This document shows positions 31,748 to 44,429 of a stretch of DNA of 64,000 bases, piece after piece; position 1 is the stretch's first letter, and each line of letters begins with the position of its first letter. The DNA is taken from positions 4,340,501-4,404,500 of the forward strand of contig CAMRHE010000169.1 in assembly GCA_947044405.1 (NCBI GenBank), read 5' to 3'. A model generated the notes under the pieces. That model ran no database searches, was not told the DNA's origin, and saw only the letters and a program-made list of their open reading frames with translations. Both the position numbers and the translations under genes were made by a program. Source of the stretch: Leptodactylus fallax (lineage: Eukaryota; Chordata; Amphibia; Anura; Leptodactylidae).

Positions 31748-34700
31748 TCACCATCAAAGACACCATAGGATAGGAGATAACTTGCAGATCAGTTGGGGTC
31801 CACTCTCTTTGAAATAAATGTAGCAGTGCACGTGCTGCCCTACCACCGCTTCAATCTGATCAGTCGGGCCTTTGATGAGAAAGCAACCTTTAAAGCAACC
31901 CTCAGTAGTTAAAATATTTGCTTCTCTCCTTTATACTACATCTGGTGTATTTCAGTAATTCCCAGTACCCTTTTTCTTCTGTGTGCTGGTCTTGATCCAT
32001 TTGTGCATTGGGTCAAGATGAGCCAGAATTATTAAGAGGCTCCAGTACCTTAATAATTTTGGTGCATCACAGGAAGATCCCATGGACCAGGAATGAAATC
32101 TACATCAGTCAAGTACTGGTGTAGATTTCTGGTGTAACTCATTCCTGGTATGCCTCACGTCTAGCTCACCTAGATTCCCACCCAGTTCTGGCCACTTTTT
32201 TGAAAAGTGGTGAGAGGGGCAGAAAACCGAAAAGTTGCAGTTTTTGTGCAAATCCCCCACATTAGGGAAAAATTGTGACTTTCATGCCTTATGTGCCAGA
32301 AAACTGGTATCCATGGCATGATAAATCAGCCCCACCGTGCTTTGGTAGGCTGATACGCTCAATAACAGAATCAGAGGAATTGAACCAGTAGGATTAAAAT
32401 GCTATTTTATACATTATGAATTTTTTGTGAAATTTATATTGTGATCCAAGGGGTTGCTTTAGGCAGTGAACAGATAACTCTGTTCAATTCCTTGAAAATA
32501 GATTATTCAATATTTTCTCAGTAAAACATTTCATAGTCATTTGTGTGTATCTGTTTCACATGCAGACAATACACAGTATGAACCGTGACAGACACATCAC
32601 TTGTGCCATTGAGAGATTGGATGAATGTCATACAAGAGTAATTAAAGCGAATGTACCATTTATGGGGAGTCAAGTAAAGTGAAGGAGTTATGACAAACTG
32701 TGTCACAAAGAGACAGAACAAAGGTTTGCTTCATTTGTCTTGAAGAGAATGGATGCTTTGTAGCAGTAAGTCAGTGCCACTGTGTACCAGACTAAGTCAG
32801 GAAAATGGGCTCCTACACTGTCCTGCCTGGCCAGTGGACAAACACTGTTACTGTCTGCATTCACTATGTTTACCCCTATTTAATAGCTGTTGCTGGTTCA
32901 CAGGGATATCACAACCTAATGCATGTAAAGATTTTCTTTACACTGCTGGCAGTAATCAATATTGTCAGCGATTAAAGGTAAGCGAGCAGCAGCAATAATC
33001 TCGTTAGGTAGGAAAGAGTTAACAGGCTTTCTGTTGGATCAAAAGAGAAGACACGAAATAAGGTGGGAGTCTCGCTCAAGAGGTCTCTGTTTTTAAGTCA
33101 GAAATATATTTGACTTTTAAACCCACGTATCCATCAAGAGAACCATTCATGCATTAGATGCTGTGTTACTATGTAACCAGGCAGCAGATTATCACAGATG
33201 TTGCTTAGATTGATTCATTAGTCAGAAATATAACATGAACAGCAAGAAATCCCACACCTTCCCCTTTCATTATAAAGCCCACATTCTATAAAAGACACAC
33301 TTTTGACTTTTATAACAGACTCTGCGTACCACACACAGGAACAGTGTCAATGAAAAGGAATTAAAAATGGACACAACAGCGCCATCTGCTGTACTAGTGT
33401 TTTAACACTGATAGAAAAATACATTTCAAGTAGTTTAGGACATAGTGTATATTTTAGTATATGTATATGGTATATATCAAAATGTAGAATCATCCTGAAA
33501 AAAAAAGGATTTTTACAGAAAATAGTTCTATCTTTACCTTATATAGTTCCATGCTCTCCAACATGTGACCCTTCACAAACTGGAGATCACATGTCTACTT
33601 TATTCAGCAGGTTATATATTCTATACACAAATACCGTAGAATCATCACCATAAAATGTTTCATGTTTCATTTTGTTTTATCTGTTTCAGGTTTCATTCAA
33701 GGTTTCATGTTTCATTTTGCTGTACCCTTCCTTCCGTATTTTTCTGCAATGCGTGGATGATGTTTACGCCACGTGGGTCCCCGGCCTCAAAGTGCTTTAT
33801 TCTTTCTAGGCATAAGGATATGCTATATCTATTAGTCATCTGATGATTTTTCTACAGTGTTCTTTTTTCACATTTTTTTGGTGACATTTACTAGTTCTCC
33901 GTTTTCAACTTACAATGGTTTCTCCAGGAACCAGTTAACATTGTAACTTGGGGTGTTCCTGTAGTTCAGAAACCTTACAACATATAAGGAAATATTAATC
34001 TGTGAATTTTAACCAGGCTTACAGTTGGACCAGACTTTGTGTCCATAATGAGGGTGCAAAGATTATGTTATGCTAGATTCACATGACTAGGTCAATTTGA
34101 GATGAAAAAACGCATTGCCATGCTACATATCAGAAACCGTATGCACATTTTAAAAACGCATGGAACTCCAGTGCAGTTTTTAATCACTTATTGACCAGAT
34201 CATGGTGTTTTATTTCAGTTCTTTACAGCTTGGAGGTTGTAAGGAGCCCTAATAAGGCCATGTACACCCATCACTTCAATACATTAATATAGTTTAAAAA
34301 AATGCACAACTAAAACATCAGGTTTCCAAAACACAGCATGGGATCATATAGTCAGAAAAGCCATGGGCATGAAATGGTTAATGTTTTTTTGCTGAAGTTG
34401 TTGGTTTACTGTAAACTGTCTTTCAGGTTGAGTGTGAATTGAATGTCACCTGGAAGGTGATGATAATCTCTATCACTTCTCTGTATGAGGAATTGATCTC
34501 CTCTTCTTTTGAATTTTTATCCTGCAGCTATCTCAAAACATGTTATCTCCAATTTTCTGAAAAACTGGTTTTCTGTTGTACCTTGCAACCACACAGCTTT
34601 CTTCCTTGTACCCTGAGAGTTTTCAGTCACTTGTAACCTGTCAAGTGCTCTAGCGTGCCATCTGTTGAGCTATCTAAAGTATGATGATTATCAGCATAAT

Positions 34701-35769
34701 CTCCCCTTCAATGTGCTGTGGCTGGGTTGATATAAAGTTTCCGGGTGACAGACTCCCTTTAAAGAGTACCTCCAGTGAAACAATTATGCATAAATGAATA
34801 GTTCAGGTGAAGTTTATAATATGTCTTATTAAATAAATATTTTTTTCTCTCTTTTTCAGGCTGAGTTACTTTCTACAAATTAGTCTATGAAGAGGGGAGT
34901 GGTAGGATGAGGCTGCTAGAAAAAAAAAAAACACTCAAATGATTGCTGCTGTTACACTCTGCTACTCTGAGTGGTTTTATCACTGCTAGGTTGTAGATAA
35001 GAGGCTACCAGTGCACAGAATGAGGCAATACATCAATTAACTAGCCAACAGCAGCCTCCTTCTCCATCCCTCACTTTTCCATAGATCTTTATTTGTGAAG
35101 ATGAATACCAAGACAAATCCTTCTTGCAGGTCTTTTCTCTTTGCCAATTCTGCGACTCCAAAGCTAGTGTGAATCCAACCTTAGTCTAGTGAAGATGAAA
35201 ATAGTAAAAAATAACATAAATAAGTAAGAAAGGAAAGTGGTAATGTTATATATAGTCCTACAGATTATCTTGCCAGCAAATGGTCTCTCGCAGTACAGAA
35301 AATGTTGGTTGAGATCATTGGACTCTCTTTTGACTGCAGGGATTTCAACATGCAAATCCTTTGTCTGGCAATAGATAGTTTGCTACTCTCCATTGTAAAG
35401 AGCATACATGGAGGAATTGATAAGAACAGCTCCTCTAAATGTTCTAGTTATTATAGCACACACAGAACCATAGAACTGACTACAGACCAAAGTAACAAGG
35501 ATTGGCTTTCAAATCAGCTCTCCAAGTATAGTTATGTGTTGGATCTTTAGGGCCCATTGTCATGATGTCTGAGCCTGGATGCACTAGAGGTTTTCCTTGA
35601 TCTTTGGTAGACCAGATCCGGAAAGCTTTCTTACTGGCCAAATGATCAAATAGTTAAAGTATCACAACCTCTGCACCCCTTATAGTTATGCTCCTGGGTA
35701 AGTTCATTGTCTGTGTGCAAAGATAATAGAGTTCCAATTGGGACCCAAAACCCTATTGTTACCTATCTA
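31748..35769. other. No gene seen; AT-rich, old repeat pieces
   Basis: About 4 kb without recognisable coding sequence. 31,980-32,340 contains words shared with about 3540-3690 ('cttaataattttgg', 'taaatcagccccac'). Frames of 60-82 codons show no family resemblance. If a host gene spans the window, this could be intron or intergenic DNA; nothing here decides. Confidence 0.5.
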
Positions 35770-35971
35770 TAGTCATGTCCGTAAGTATTGGCACCCCTGA
35801 AGTATTTCTCCCAGAAAATTATTGCAGTTTACATGTTTATTTCCTTTGTGTGTATTGAAACAACACAAAAAGAGAAAAAAAGCCATAAATGATATGTCAT
35901 GCAAAACTCCAAAAATGGGCCAGAAAAAAATTACTGGCACCCTCAACTTTAATATTTGGTTGCACACCCTG
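35770..35971. mobile_element. Tc1-type terminal fragment
   Basis: Begins next to TA with 'tagtcatgtccgtaagtatt' followed by 'ggcacccctgaagtatttct', resembling a Tc1 terminus plus the first part of its untranslated region. It stops at 'ggttgcacaccctgctt' where another repeat begins. No second terminus and no transposase. A family different from the others here. Confidence 0.55.
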
Positions 35972-36122
35972 CTTTCAAGACTTTTCTCTCCGATTTTTCG
36001 GGTGGAAATCCGGCGGCCCCCATTACAGTCTATTAGGTCCACGGGTTTCCGTGGGTAACCGTTTTTTAAGCAGACTGGGTTTCCCCTTTTCGGAAACCCA
36101 AACGCTAGTGTGAACCTAGCCT
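35972..36122. repeat. Right part of a 'gttcacac'-ended repeat
   Basis: Ends 'cgctagtgtgaacctagcct', the inverse of the 'gttcacac' edge seen near 1450 and 18,915. GC-rich compared with its surroundings. The left end is missing. Confidence 0.45.
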
Positions 36123-36189
36123 TAGATGGTTAGAGAAAATCTTTGAAAAATTTATTATTTATATTTGCAAAAATGATTAACTTTTAATT

Positions 36190-36720
36190 GTTTACAATTG
36201 TAACCCCTTCCTTCCGCCAGCATTTTTGACTCCCTACCTTCCAAAATGTTTTATGCTTAATGTTTGCAAAAGAAATTGTAATTTTGTAATGGTAACATTT
36301 AATATTCCATACAATGTACTGGGAAGCTGTAAAAAAGTTCAGAATAGGGTGAAATTTGAGAAAAACTTACAGGTTTTGTTTTTATGGTGTTTATTGTGTA
36401 GATAAAAAGACATGCCACCTGTATTATATGGGGCAGTACAATTCTGTGGATACAAAAATGTATATATTTTCTTTTATGTTTAAACCCCTTAAAAAATGTA
36501 AAACTTTACAAAAAAATTTCTTGGAGTCGCCATATTTTGACACCCATAATTTTTTTTATATTTCTGTGTACGGGGATGCAGATGGTGTTTTTTTTGTGAG
36601 GCCAGATGTACTCTTTAGTTATACCATTTTGGGGAATTGTCTGATGTTTTGATTGCTTTTTATAAAAAATTTTATGGAAGGCCGTTTTCATTTTTTCCCA
36701 TTACAGCATTCACTGGGCGT
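36190..36720 (+). repeat. Dispersed repeat, opposite-strand copy of 10,855-11,290
   Basis: Shares 'gacacccataattttttttat', 'ttctgtgtacggggatgca', 'tttaatattccatacaatgt' and 'cattacagcattcactg' in inverted form with the copy near 11 kb. Class unknown; old and diverged. Confidence 0.55.
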
Positions 36721-36751
36721 TTTTTGGATGCAAAGATGTATAATTTGTTTA

Positions 36752-37040
36752 AGGCTATGGCCCTATGTAGCGCCCTGCAGCAAAAAAGCTTTTCACAGGT
36801 TTCCTCTGCGGACTTTCTGCATTAATTATACCTATAGGGAAACCTCTGGTGTTTCCATAGGTATAACTGACATACTGCAATTTCCAAAACCACAACAGCT
36901 TTGGAAATCGCAGCATGTCCGCTGTGCGTATTTTACCACATTGTGGGGATAAGATTCGCTACAATCCCATCCACTCCACAGTGACTGTAAAACGCCGCAT
37001 TTATTTAGGCAGCATTTCCGCCACAGGCAAACCGTGGCAT
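36752..37040. repeat. Dispersed repeat, family of three (copy 2)
   Basis: Runs from 'aaggctatggccctatgtag' to 'aaaccgtggcattta'. It shares the 'tttccaaaac...agcatgtc' and 'cctctgcggactttctgc' blocks with 23,369-23,664, in opposite orientation. Confidence 0.5.
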
Positions 37041-38926
37041 TTATGGTCTTTTTTTACCTGTGCACTTCAGAGGTGAGGTTAGAGACCTTACAGTTGTGCA
37101 ATTTTTTTTTAGAGCTGTGATTTGGCTGTAAGGATCAATAAAGTCAAAGACATGCCACATGCAAGTTTCAATCAACCATTGTGGTTTAAGGTGAAAAAGT
37201 CACTTGCGATCTGTGATCACATGCAATCCATCATAGTGTTGGATTTTGGTTGAAAGTTACTTGCAACTTTTCCACCAGAGACTTCAATGGAAGTTGTGGG
37301 ACTCTTATGCAGCATGGTTGACTGTTTTTGCAACCAAACCAACTGTTAAGTTGTGCAACCTATCTACAAATTTTTGTTTCAAGACAAGTTGATGTGTAGC
37401 CTTAGCCTAGTCCAGGGAGGTATGGTCCAAATTTAGAATACAGGTAAAATGACAGATGCTATTGCACAGGATAATTGGTTGGTTCGGGTACAGATTTTGC
37501 TTCAAGTTATGCTTGATAATAACATGTGTTTTTACTTATAATATTCTGCAGTTGAACCACTAAATACAGACAGATCCTTCAAAGAAATGTTTGCATTGTG
37601 GAATATTGATGCTATCAATGACTAAAATTACTGTAATTTTCGAAATAATAGACTAAATTACATTTAAAAAGCCAAAATATCTATTGTATCAGCTTTAAAG
37701 GCAAGTGACTGGAATCTATGGAGTGATGCCAATAATATGTGGTTTCTGTGGCAAAAACCATTGCCCAGTATAAGAAGATATCTCTGAACAGCGGTGTAAT
37801 TCATGAGGTTTTATTAAATCCTGATTATAACACCAGGGATTATCCTGCGGCTAGACAAGGAACAATGCAAAGCAATTTCATGTCATTGATGTTTCCCTAA
37901 GCTCTTACAGGATTTAGCAAAAGAAGATGGTAAAAGAACAGCCAGTCTATTGTAACATAATAATCATCACAAAGAACAACATCATATGAAGCTCTTACGT
38001 GTCCTTACTAATATTCCAAAGTATGTTGCAATCATCTTACATATTGTCTTTAAGATTTGGAGTGCATTCTCTTGTATTGCTCATTTTTATAGTGAATGTC
38101 TCTGCCTTATCTACATTGAGCAACATTTGCCGACACCCACTCTCCTTCTGCTTATCAAACATGGATAAAGGGAAGCTCCTTCCAGCCATTGCTTAGGACC
38201 CCAAGTATATGATGCAGTATCCTGTCGCCTCTAAGCTATTAGTCTCATCATGTGTTATGCGAATTCCAGAAATGATTAAAAGAAGACATATTCACAGAGC
38301 CCGGTTTAATGATTAGAAGGGAAGCATTGCAGAAGTCCTGTGCAGGACTGCAAGTATGACATGAATATATTAACACCGCAATGTCACTGAAATCTAAACA
38401 GGACTTCTCTTGCGTTTCATGTGTATGCATACCTGTTCTCCCATTTCAACCAAACTATTATATCAGATGTTGAGAGTGAGAAGTGACAGCTTAACCTTTC
38501 TCGAAAACTAATGAGAAATATGATCAGCCTAAATGAAATAGGATTATTATTATTATTATTATTTATTTCTATTACTTGTAATACAAGACAAATGCATGAA
38601 TAATGATGCTTACAGTGATTGAATGGGGTATATTTTGAGATGTCCTTCAAAAAGAAACATAGTTGTCAACTGTGCATAATTGTGACCAGAATAAAGAATA
38701 TTGACAGAATATGGACATTTCTGAATGCTTAAAGTTATGTGACTTTGCTGCTTACAGGTGAATGGGCAAAAAAAAAAAAAAGACTAGAAAATACCAGTTT
38801 AAATGGGTAGTATTATCCAGTGTAGAAAATTCTAAGTATGAAAAGCAAAAATTTGTCAATGCTCTGCCTGATTTGTCTGAAGCGGAGCAGAAGATTAACT
38901 CCTTACTAACTAGCCTGTTTTGGGCC
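37041..38926. other. No gene seen; short ATT microsatellite
   Basis: AT-rich with no recognisable frame. An (ATT)n run lies at about 38,542-38,566. Confidence 0.5.
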
Positions 38927-38975
38927 TTAAAGGGGTTGTCCAGGATTTCTTTTATGGCCTGTCCTTAAGATAAGC
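38927..38975 (+). repeat. One end of a TTAA-type element
   Basis: ccttaaaggggttgtccagg followed by 'tatggcctgtccttaagata' matches the left terminus of the element at 27,305. No right terminus follows. Confidence 0.5.
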
Positions 38976-39120
38976 CATTGCAGGGAGTCTATCACCTTCC
39001 TCAACCCCTTCAAGCTTCTACCATAGTGCTGTAGGCACTGTGACATTCATACATATCATACTTTCACTATGTTTCACAGTCCTGTGGATGCCGAAAAATA
39101 GACGTTTTCTTCATTATGCG

Positions 39121-40132
39121 TGTGAAGGATATCACCTTGCCACGCTACCTGACACCTGCGATCAACCTTCTTTACCTCCCACTCACACACTATGAGCGGA
39201 CCGGGTTTATAGGATAATATGAAACGAGCTGTATAAATTTTATATATTTATTAACCCCAGTGGGTCGGTACTAAGCACTAACATATACAGAAATACATAT
39301 CAATTATCAAGCAAATACGGGTAAAAGCAAAATACAGCACAGCAAATAAAATGGGAAATAAAAGATAGGAAAATACTAAATCAAGTTTGTAGTCAGTTTC
39401 TCTGGGTCTCTATGTGGCAGGCCTCAGGGTACTTCCTTAAGCAAGTTATAGAGCATGTGCCTCCTACATGCGGTCACATCTTCTCCAGGATAACAAAGAC
39501 CCTTCTTTCCCTGGTCTGAGAACATTTAAATCAACTGGTCTCCTCCCTAAGTGATGTCACCAGGAGGAGGAGCCCTGCCCCCTTTCCTGAAATTCCGAGA
39601 ACCATATTTCGTCATATCTCCTTGCTGGATGACCATATTGTAAAGCAAGAGGTCTGATGGGGCTCGTGCTGGGCTCCCCATCGTGCAGACACCAAGAATG
39701 ACATCCCAATCTCCTTTGAGTAAGGAGATCAGTGTCTGTACCTTTCCCTGGCTTTGAACAGTACCTTGTGTGGGCTTCAAATGTGTGCTTTGGCCAGGCG
39801 CACCTGAGGAATTTATCGGGGCGACTGTAAGGGGTTCCCCGGGGAAGATAGTCATAAAACCATATCCCCTTTGTTCAGTCGCTGGTTTCAACTTGTCTGG
39901 GGATTACACCTCTCTGTACGAAAACCCTGTGGAGATAATTAGTGTAACAAGGGTATGCTAATTGAGCCAGCCATAGAACAACAGAGGATCTGGGCACAAA
40001 GCAGCCAGACAACTTTCCTGTAGCCAAACTGGTTTGGATAACAGGCACCAACCCCCACTGTGGAGTAGTAATATGGGCAAGTAGTAATATAACACAGCCA
40101 AAATACTTAACTGGAGGTCTCGCATCATCACA
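39121..40132 (-). mobile_element. Solo LTR (copy 2), about 1.0 kb, minus strand
   Basis: On the minus strand it starts tgtgatgatgcgagacc and ends gatatccttcaca. Flanking 5-mers atgcg (39,116-39,120) and atgca (40,133-40,137) match 4 of 5. Conserved blocks with copy 1 include 'agtgatgtca' plus the GGAGGAG context, 'ttaaccccagtgggtc' (inverse of the aataaa region) and a shared stretch of reading frame. No internal region adjoins. Confidence 0.78.
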
Positions 40133-40594
40133 ATGCAAATTATGTACTCTGAGCATAGGGGGGCATTACCACCGATCCCCGAGCACAGCTTTGTCTCTTG
40201 AATACACGCCCCTGTACAGTTTTGTTGCACCCCCTGGCCAGTGGGACGTCATCATCTGGGTAGTGAAGTCTTGCGCATGTGCAGTATGCGCCATGAAGTC
40301 TCGCACATGCATAGCCACATATGATCTGTATGCGCATATACTCCGAATACTGCAACTGCATACTGAACATGCAGTAAAGAAAAAACATGCAAAAATAAAA
40401 ACATAAAAATAAAGCTGTTACTGAAAAAAGATACACAAATTATTTACATCATCCAAAAAGAAAAAAAGAGCCCTCAAAAACACATGTACGATAAAAAACA
40501 GAATATGTGTCTGGCTCTGAACCAGGGAACATGGGAACAGGGAAAAAAAATTATACCCTCATTACTCATAGAGAGAGGTACAGCTTAATGCTGG

Positions 40595-40845
40595 CTAATC
40601 CCATCCACAAATTGCAGAAAACAATCCACAGCAGAAAAGCTGCATTTTCAAAAATGCTCACATTTTTGAAAATCGCAGCATCTCAATTATACATACAAAA
40701 ACGCTGGCGTTTTCCATATAGGTATAATAGAGGCAGAAAGTCCGCAGAGGAAATCTCTTCAGACTTTCTGTGAAAAACGCCGCTCAAAAAACTGTGATGC
40801 TTTTCTGCAGTGTTTTTTTGCTGTGGCTCACTTAGCCTGAATCAT
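40595..40845. repeat. Dispersed repeat, family of three (copy 3)
   Basis: Contains 'tttgaaaatcgcagcatctc', 'gtataatagaggcagaaagt' and 'ccgcagaggaaatctc', matching the blocks of the copies at 23.4 and 36.8 kb. Confidence 0.5.
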
Positions 40846-43159
40846 GTGTCCTGAACTTTTGGTGCAGTTTGTTCCAATGCTTTGACCTACAGAAGCTGAA
40901 TTGGGACAAACAGGTAAGGCAAACACCTTCTACCCAAAGAACTTTTTTAATTTACAAAGTCCACAGGAGTCTGCAGAAAATGAAGTTTCAGTGCAATAAA
41001 ACCAGACTGGATATATTCAGAACATACTCTTTATGATGAAGTGCCTGTGGGTGTGAAACGGGTCGTTCTTAATAAACTTGTACATTTTTAACCGAGTCTT
41101 CAGCTACAGGCATTCTTTGGGCAGAGCCATTCAATAATCACACAACCTTCCCAGGATCTTCGTTTATGTATTCATTATGGAATTCCCTGTGTCAGTTTCT
41201 TACCTGTTCTTTTTCTTTCTATTTCTATCTCTAAATATGACACTAGGGTTGCTGCATAGCAACCGTATAAATCAGGCTTAGGTGACACATTAGTTAGTCT
41301 ATGGAGATCTATATTTCACTCATGTAAGCGCCAGAAAATTTTACTTGATGAATTTGTCTGGACCATTCCACATAGGGTTTTCACACTAGAGCACAAACTC
41401 CCACCACAGTTGCTGCTAATGATTAGACACGTTCTTGTCACACAGTTATGAAGAAGATGGCAGTATAGCCTCCCTTAGTTTATTATTTCTGAAATCTAGA
41501 AGTGAGAATAATTACACTGTAACCCAGCATGGAAAGATAGTACTGACTAGTTGCCCATGTTATGCCATATTGAAACATCTTGGGATTTAAAGTATTGCAC
41601 AGAGCTGTATTTTTTAACCTTTGCAAACCAAGTACTTAATGACAAGAAGTTCTAACTAAGTATTCCCAAGAAAGTGATCAGCTATAAATCCTAATAAAAT
41701 ACAAAGATTGAGTCATGGGAAATGTATTTTGTTAACAGAGTCACTGCAAGTAAATAACAGTGATACAAGAAGCAATAAGTATAATAAAGCAGGAACAATA
41801 TGTATTTAGCACTGCTGTGGATGTATTTGCAGATAAATTTTGGAAGCTGTATAACTCCTTTAAGTTATTGTATGTGTCAGTCTCTTCATGTTTTTTTTTT
41901 TTAACTTGTTTCTATTTCTATATATCTGTTATATGGAAACAGTGGGAATCCGATTTTGCAGACAGGCTTTTCTACTGTGGGGACCTATGTGTCACTCACA
42001 CAGGCATCAGCCAGTTCATGTATGATGAAATTGCATGGACTGTTCCACACGTTCTCTACGGGGAAGGAAAAAAAAACACCTACACACCTATCACAGTTAC
42101 TGATGATGATTAGTTTCCTCTCACACAGTTATAAAACAGAAGATGGGCTCTCAGCTTATTTAGGAGCATATAAGGGGTGTTAGGATTCCGATGCAGGGCC
42201 AAAATGACATGCACGAGTCTACAGGAGAGTAGCAGCATAATGGGCAGAAAACTGTGAGCAGTAGAAAATGTACGTAAAGGCAATACACCTCTGCAAGCCA
42301 AAACCGGCCCCAGATGCCTTCACCAGAGCTCCTTGCAAGAAGAGATGGCCTTTCACTGAATCTGAAGACTGGAATTGTCACCAGAACAGAAAGTGTATCA
42401 CAAATAAACGCACTGCAGCAGAAGCCAAACACCAGAACCACACACTACTCACAGGAGCAAAGATCAAAGAAGGGTCGTCAATCATGGGTCAGCAGCTGAA
42501 GAGGGCAATGAGGAACCAAATCACGAGACAAAGACAAATCCGGAAAACAAAGCCAATGGTTGAAACCGATCGGGAACACCAGAACAAAATCGTAAGACAG
42601 GGAGGAATCGAGTAACGTAGCCAGAGGTCAGAATATGTGTGATCAAGACAAGCTCATCAAACAAACTGGAGTACAATGAGGATTTACCAGCAACCTGAGT
42701 AACGAGTGAGGAGTTAATAAAGGCCTGCTCAGGCCCTGATTGATTAAGGCCTGAAGGTCTAGGACAGGAAGCTTCCCTAGGTTGTCGTGGCAACCTTAAA
42801 GAAACAACAACAAATCCTAACAGGAAGCTTCCCTATGTTGACATGGCAACCTTAAAGCAGCAATGACAGATGTAACACTTCTGACAAGGGGAAGATAATC
42901 ACAGCTGGCAGAGACTGTACTGGCTCTAGCTACCTATGTGAGGCTGTGGCAAAGCATCAAGGGATTTATCGAAAAGCACTGTTAAATTGAAAATCCATTA
43001 TAAAGATTGATCAGAAGCAGATGAATGGCTGAACTGTGAACTCAAAAAGTTGCAACAGCACTTTGCTACCACCAACAGCATTACTGCTAATTCCTATTGT
43101 ATATACATCAGTGTGATGAAAGAAGCCCATTTGTGTATGTATTATGCTAAATCATTTTG
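40846..43159. other. No gene; diverged local repeats
   Basis: Two diverged segments share wording around 'ggac(c/t)(a/g)ttccaca' and 'cacacagttat(a/g)aa' (about 41,360-41,460 and 42,035-42,140). A short direct repeat of 'aggaagcttccctaggttg' type lies at 42,765-42,802 and 42,818-42,855. No conserved protein. Confidence 0.4.
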
Positions 43160-43182
43160 CGTGTGTGTGTGTGCGTGTGTGT
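43160..43182 (+). repeat. GT microsatellite
   Basis: A gtgtgtgt run with one c interruption, directly at the left edge of the LTR element. Confidence 0.8.
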
Positions 43183-43520
43183 GTCAGGATCTGGGGTGCT
43201 GGGTAGGCTGACATGAACACAGACTCCAAGGTATTAGTCCAAGTATTGAGTTTTATTCACTCAAAACACTCCTTGGTACATGCAACATAACAGAAACCGA
43301 AAAAATAAATACCTACCCATCTGGGCTCTAACTAAACAGAAATAGGTTACCTCACCTAGAATAGGAACAAGTTCAAACAGTCAGATTGTCTTCCAGCAGT
43401 AGCCACTTTCTTTGTGGCTTTCCAGCCAAGCTCTGCCACAGTCTGCTCTCCTAGCAGACTTCTTATATCCCCTTAACAAGGAGATCCCAGTCAGCTGGGT
43501 TTCTTCCAGGAGTGTCCACA
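43182..43520 (-). repeat. 3' LTR of Gmr1-like element
   Basis: On the minus strand, tgtggacactcc to ccagatcctgaca, with TG..CA ends. An AATAAA signal (inverse at 43,252-43,257) and a TATA-like 'gatataag' (about 43,463-43,472) are visible. The normal purine tract upstream is missing because pol is deleted up to the LTR. Confidence 0.85.
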
Positions 43521-44429
43521 AGGTGCAATACTCTTTGATGCAGTTTTACGCAAAGGAACTGCCTCAGGATAGCGAGTAGCATAATCTAAAACAACCAGGA
43601 TATATTGGTGACCTCTAGCTGACTTGACTATTGGACCGACCAAGTCCATTGCAATCCTTTCAAAAGGTACTTCAGTGATGGGCAGTGGAACCAAGGGACT
43701 ACGGAAATGTGGGGTTGGGGCATGTACCTGACATGTAGGACAGGATGCATAGTAGTCCTTCACTTCCTTATACACGCCCGGCCAATAAAACCTTTGGAGA
43801 ATCCTCTCCTGTGTTTTCTCAGACCCTAGGTGTCCCTCAAGTACATGATTATGGGCCATATCAAGTACTATGCGGTGGTATGGCTTAGGCATGAGAAGCT
43901 GCTCCACAATTTCCTCATTACTTTTTGCAACCCGATACAAGAGGTCATTATTCATGGCAAAATGGGGAAATCGGTGGTCAGCATCCGGCTCCTGAGGCAC
44001 ACTATTTACGACTGTCACACTTTCACGAGCATTAGCAAGCGTGGAATCTCTCAACTGTGAAGTACCAAAATTATCTCGGGAGACCTGCAATTCAGGTATA
44101 TCATGCTCAGGAGCTGGGGAAAGGGTATCATCCTCCTCTCCAGCTAGGACCACTAACGGAAAAGGGTCACACTCATCATGTACTTTGGGCGCAGGTGGGG
44201 TATCCACCTTTGGCTTACAGATTTTACCTTTTCCCCACAAATCCCAGAACAAAGGGAAATCACGTCCTAAAATCATACTATGCATGAGGTTTTTCACAAC
44301 ACCCACTTCATAATAGACAAGTCCTAATATAGTCCCTATTTTGATATTGGCCATGGGGTAGTCCTTAGTATCCCAATGGATGCAAAGTAAACTCATGTGC
44401 TTGTCCGGCATACAGTCCCCAGCTATCAA
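43491..44429 (-). pseudogene. Protease end plus truncated integrase of Gmr1-like element
   Basis: This frame continues the protease after a one-base shift at about 44,429: 'MILGRDFPLFWDLW' is the conserved C-terminal Ile-Leu-Gly-Arg-Asp region. A linker of about 100 residues follows. The integrase zinc-binding HHCC domain comes next ('HVLEGHLGSEKT', 'FYWPGVYKEV', 'CPTCQ'). The core then opens with 'MDLVGPIV' (first catalytic Asp) and 'VLDYATRYPEAVPLRK' (second Asp). The third acidic residue is absent, because after 'SKSIA' the frame enters the LTR and encodes 'PCGHSWKKPS' and stops. No RT or RNase H. Not functional for integration. Confidence 0.82.

Noticed and set aside
31748..35769. Search for host exons or RNA genes in the quiet region
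   Set aside because: No frame with conserved composition, no paired splice sites with coding support, and no tRNA or snRNA-like box was seen.
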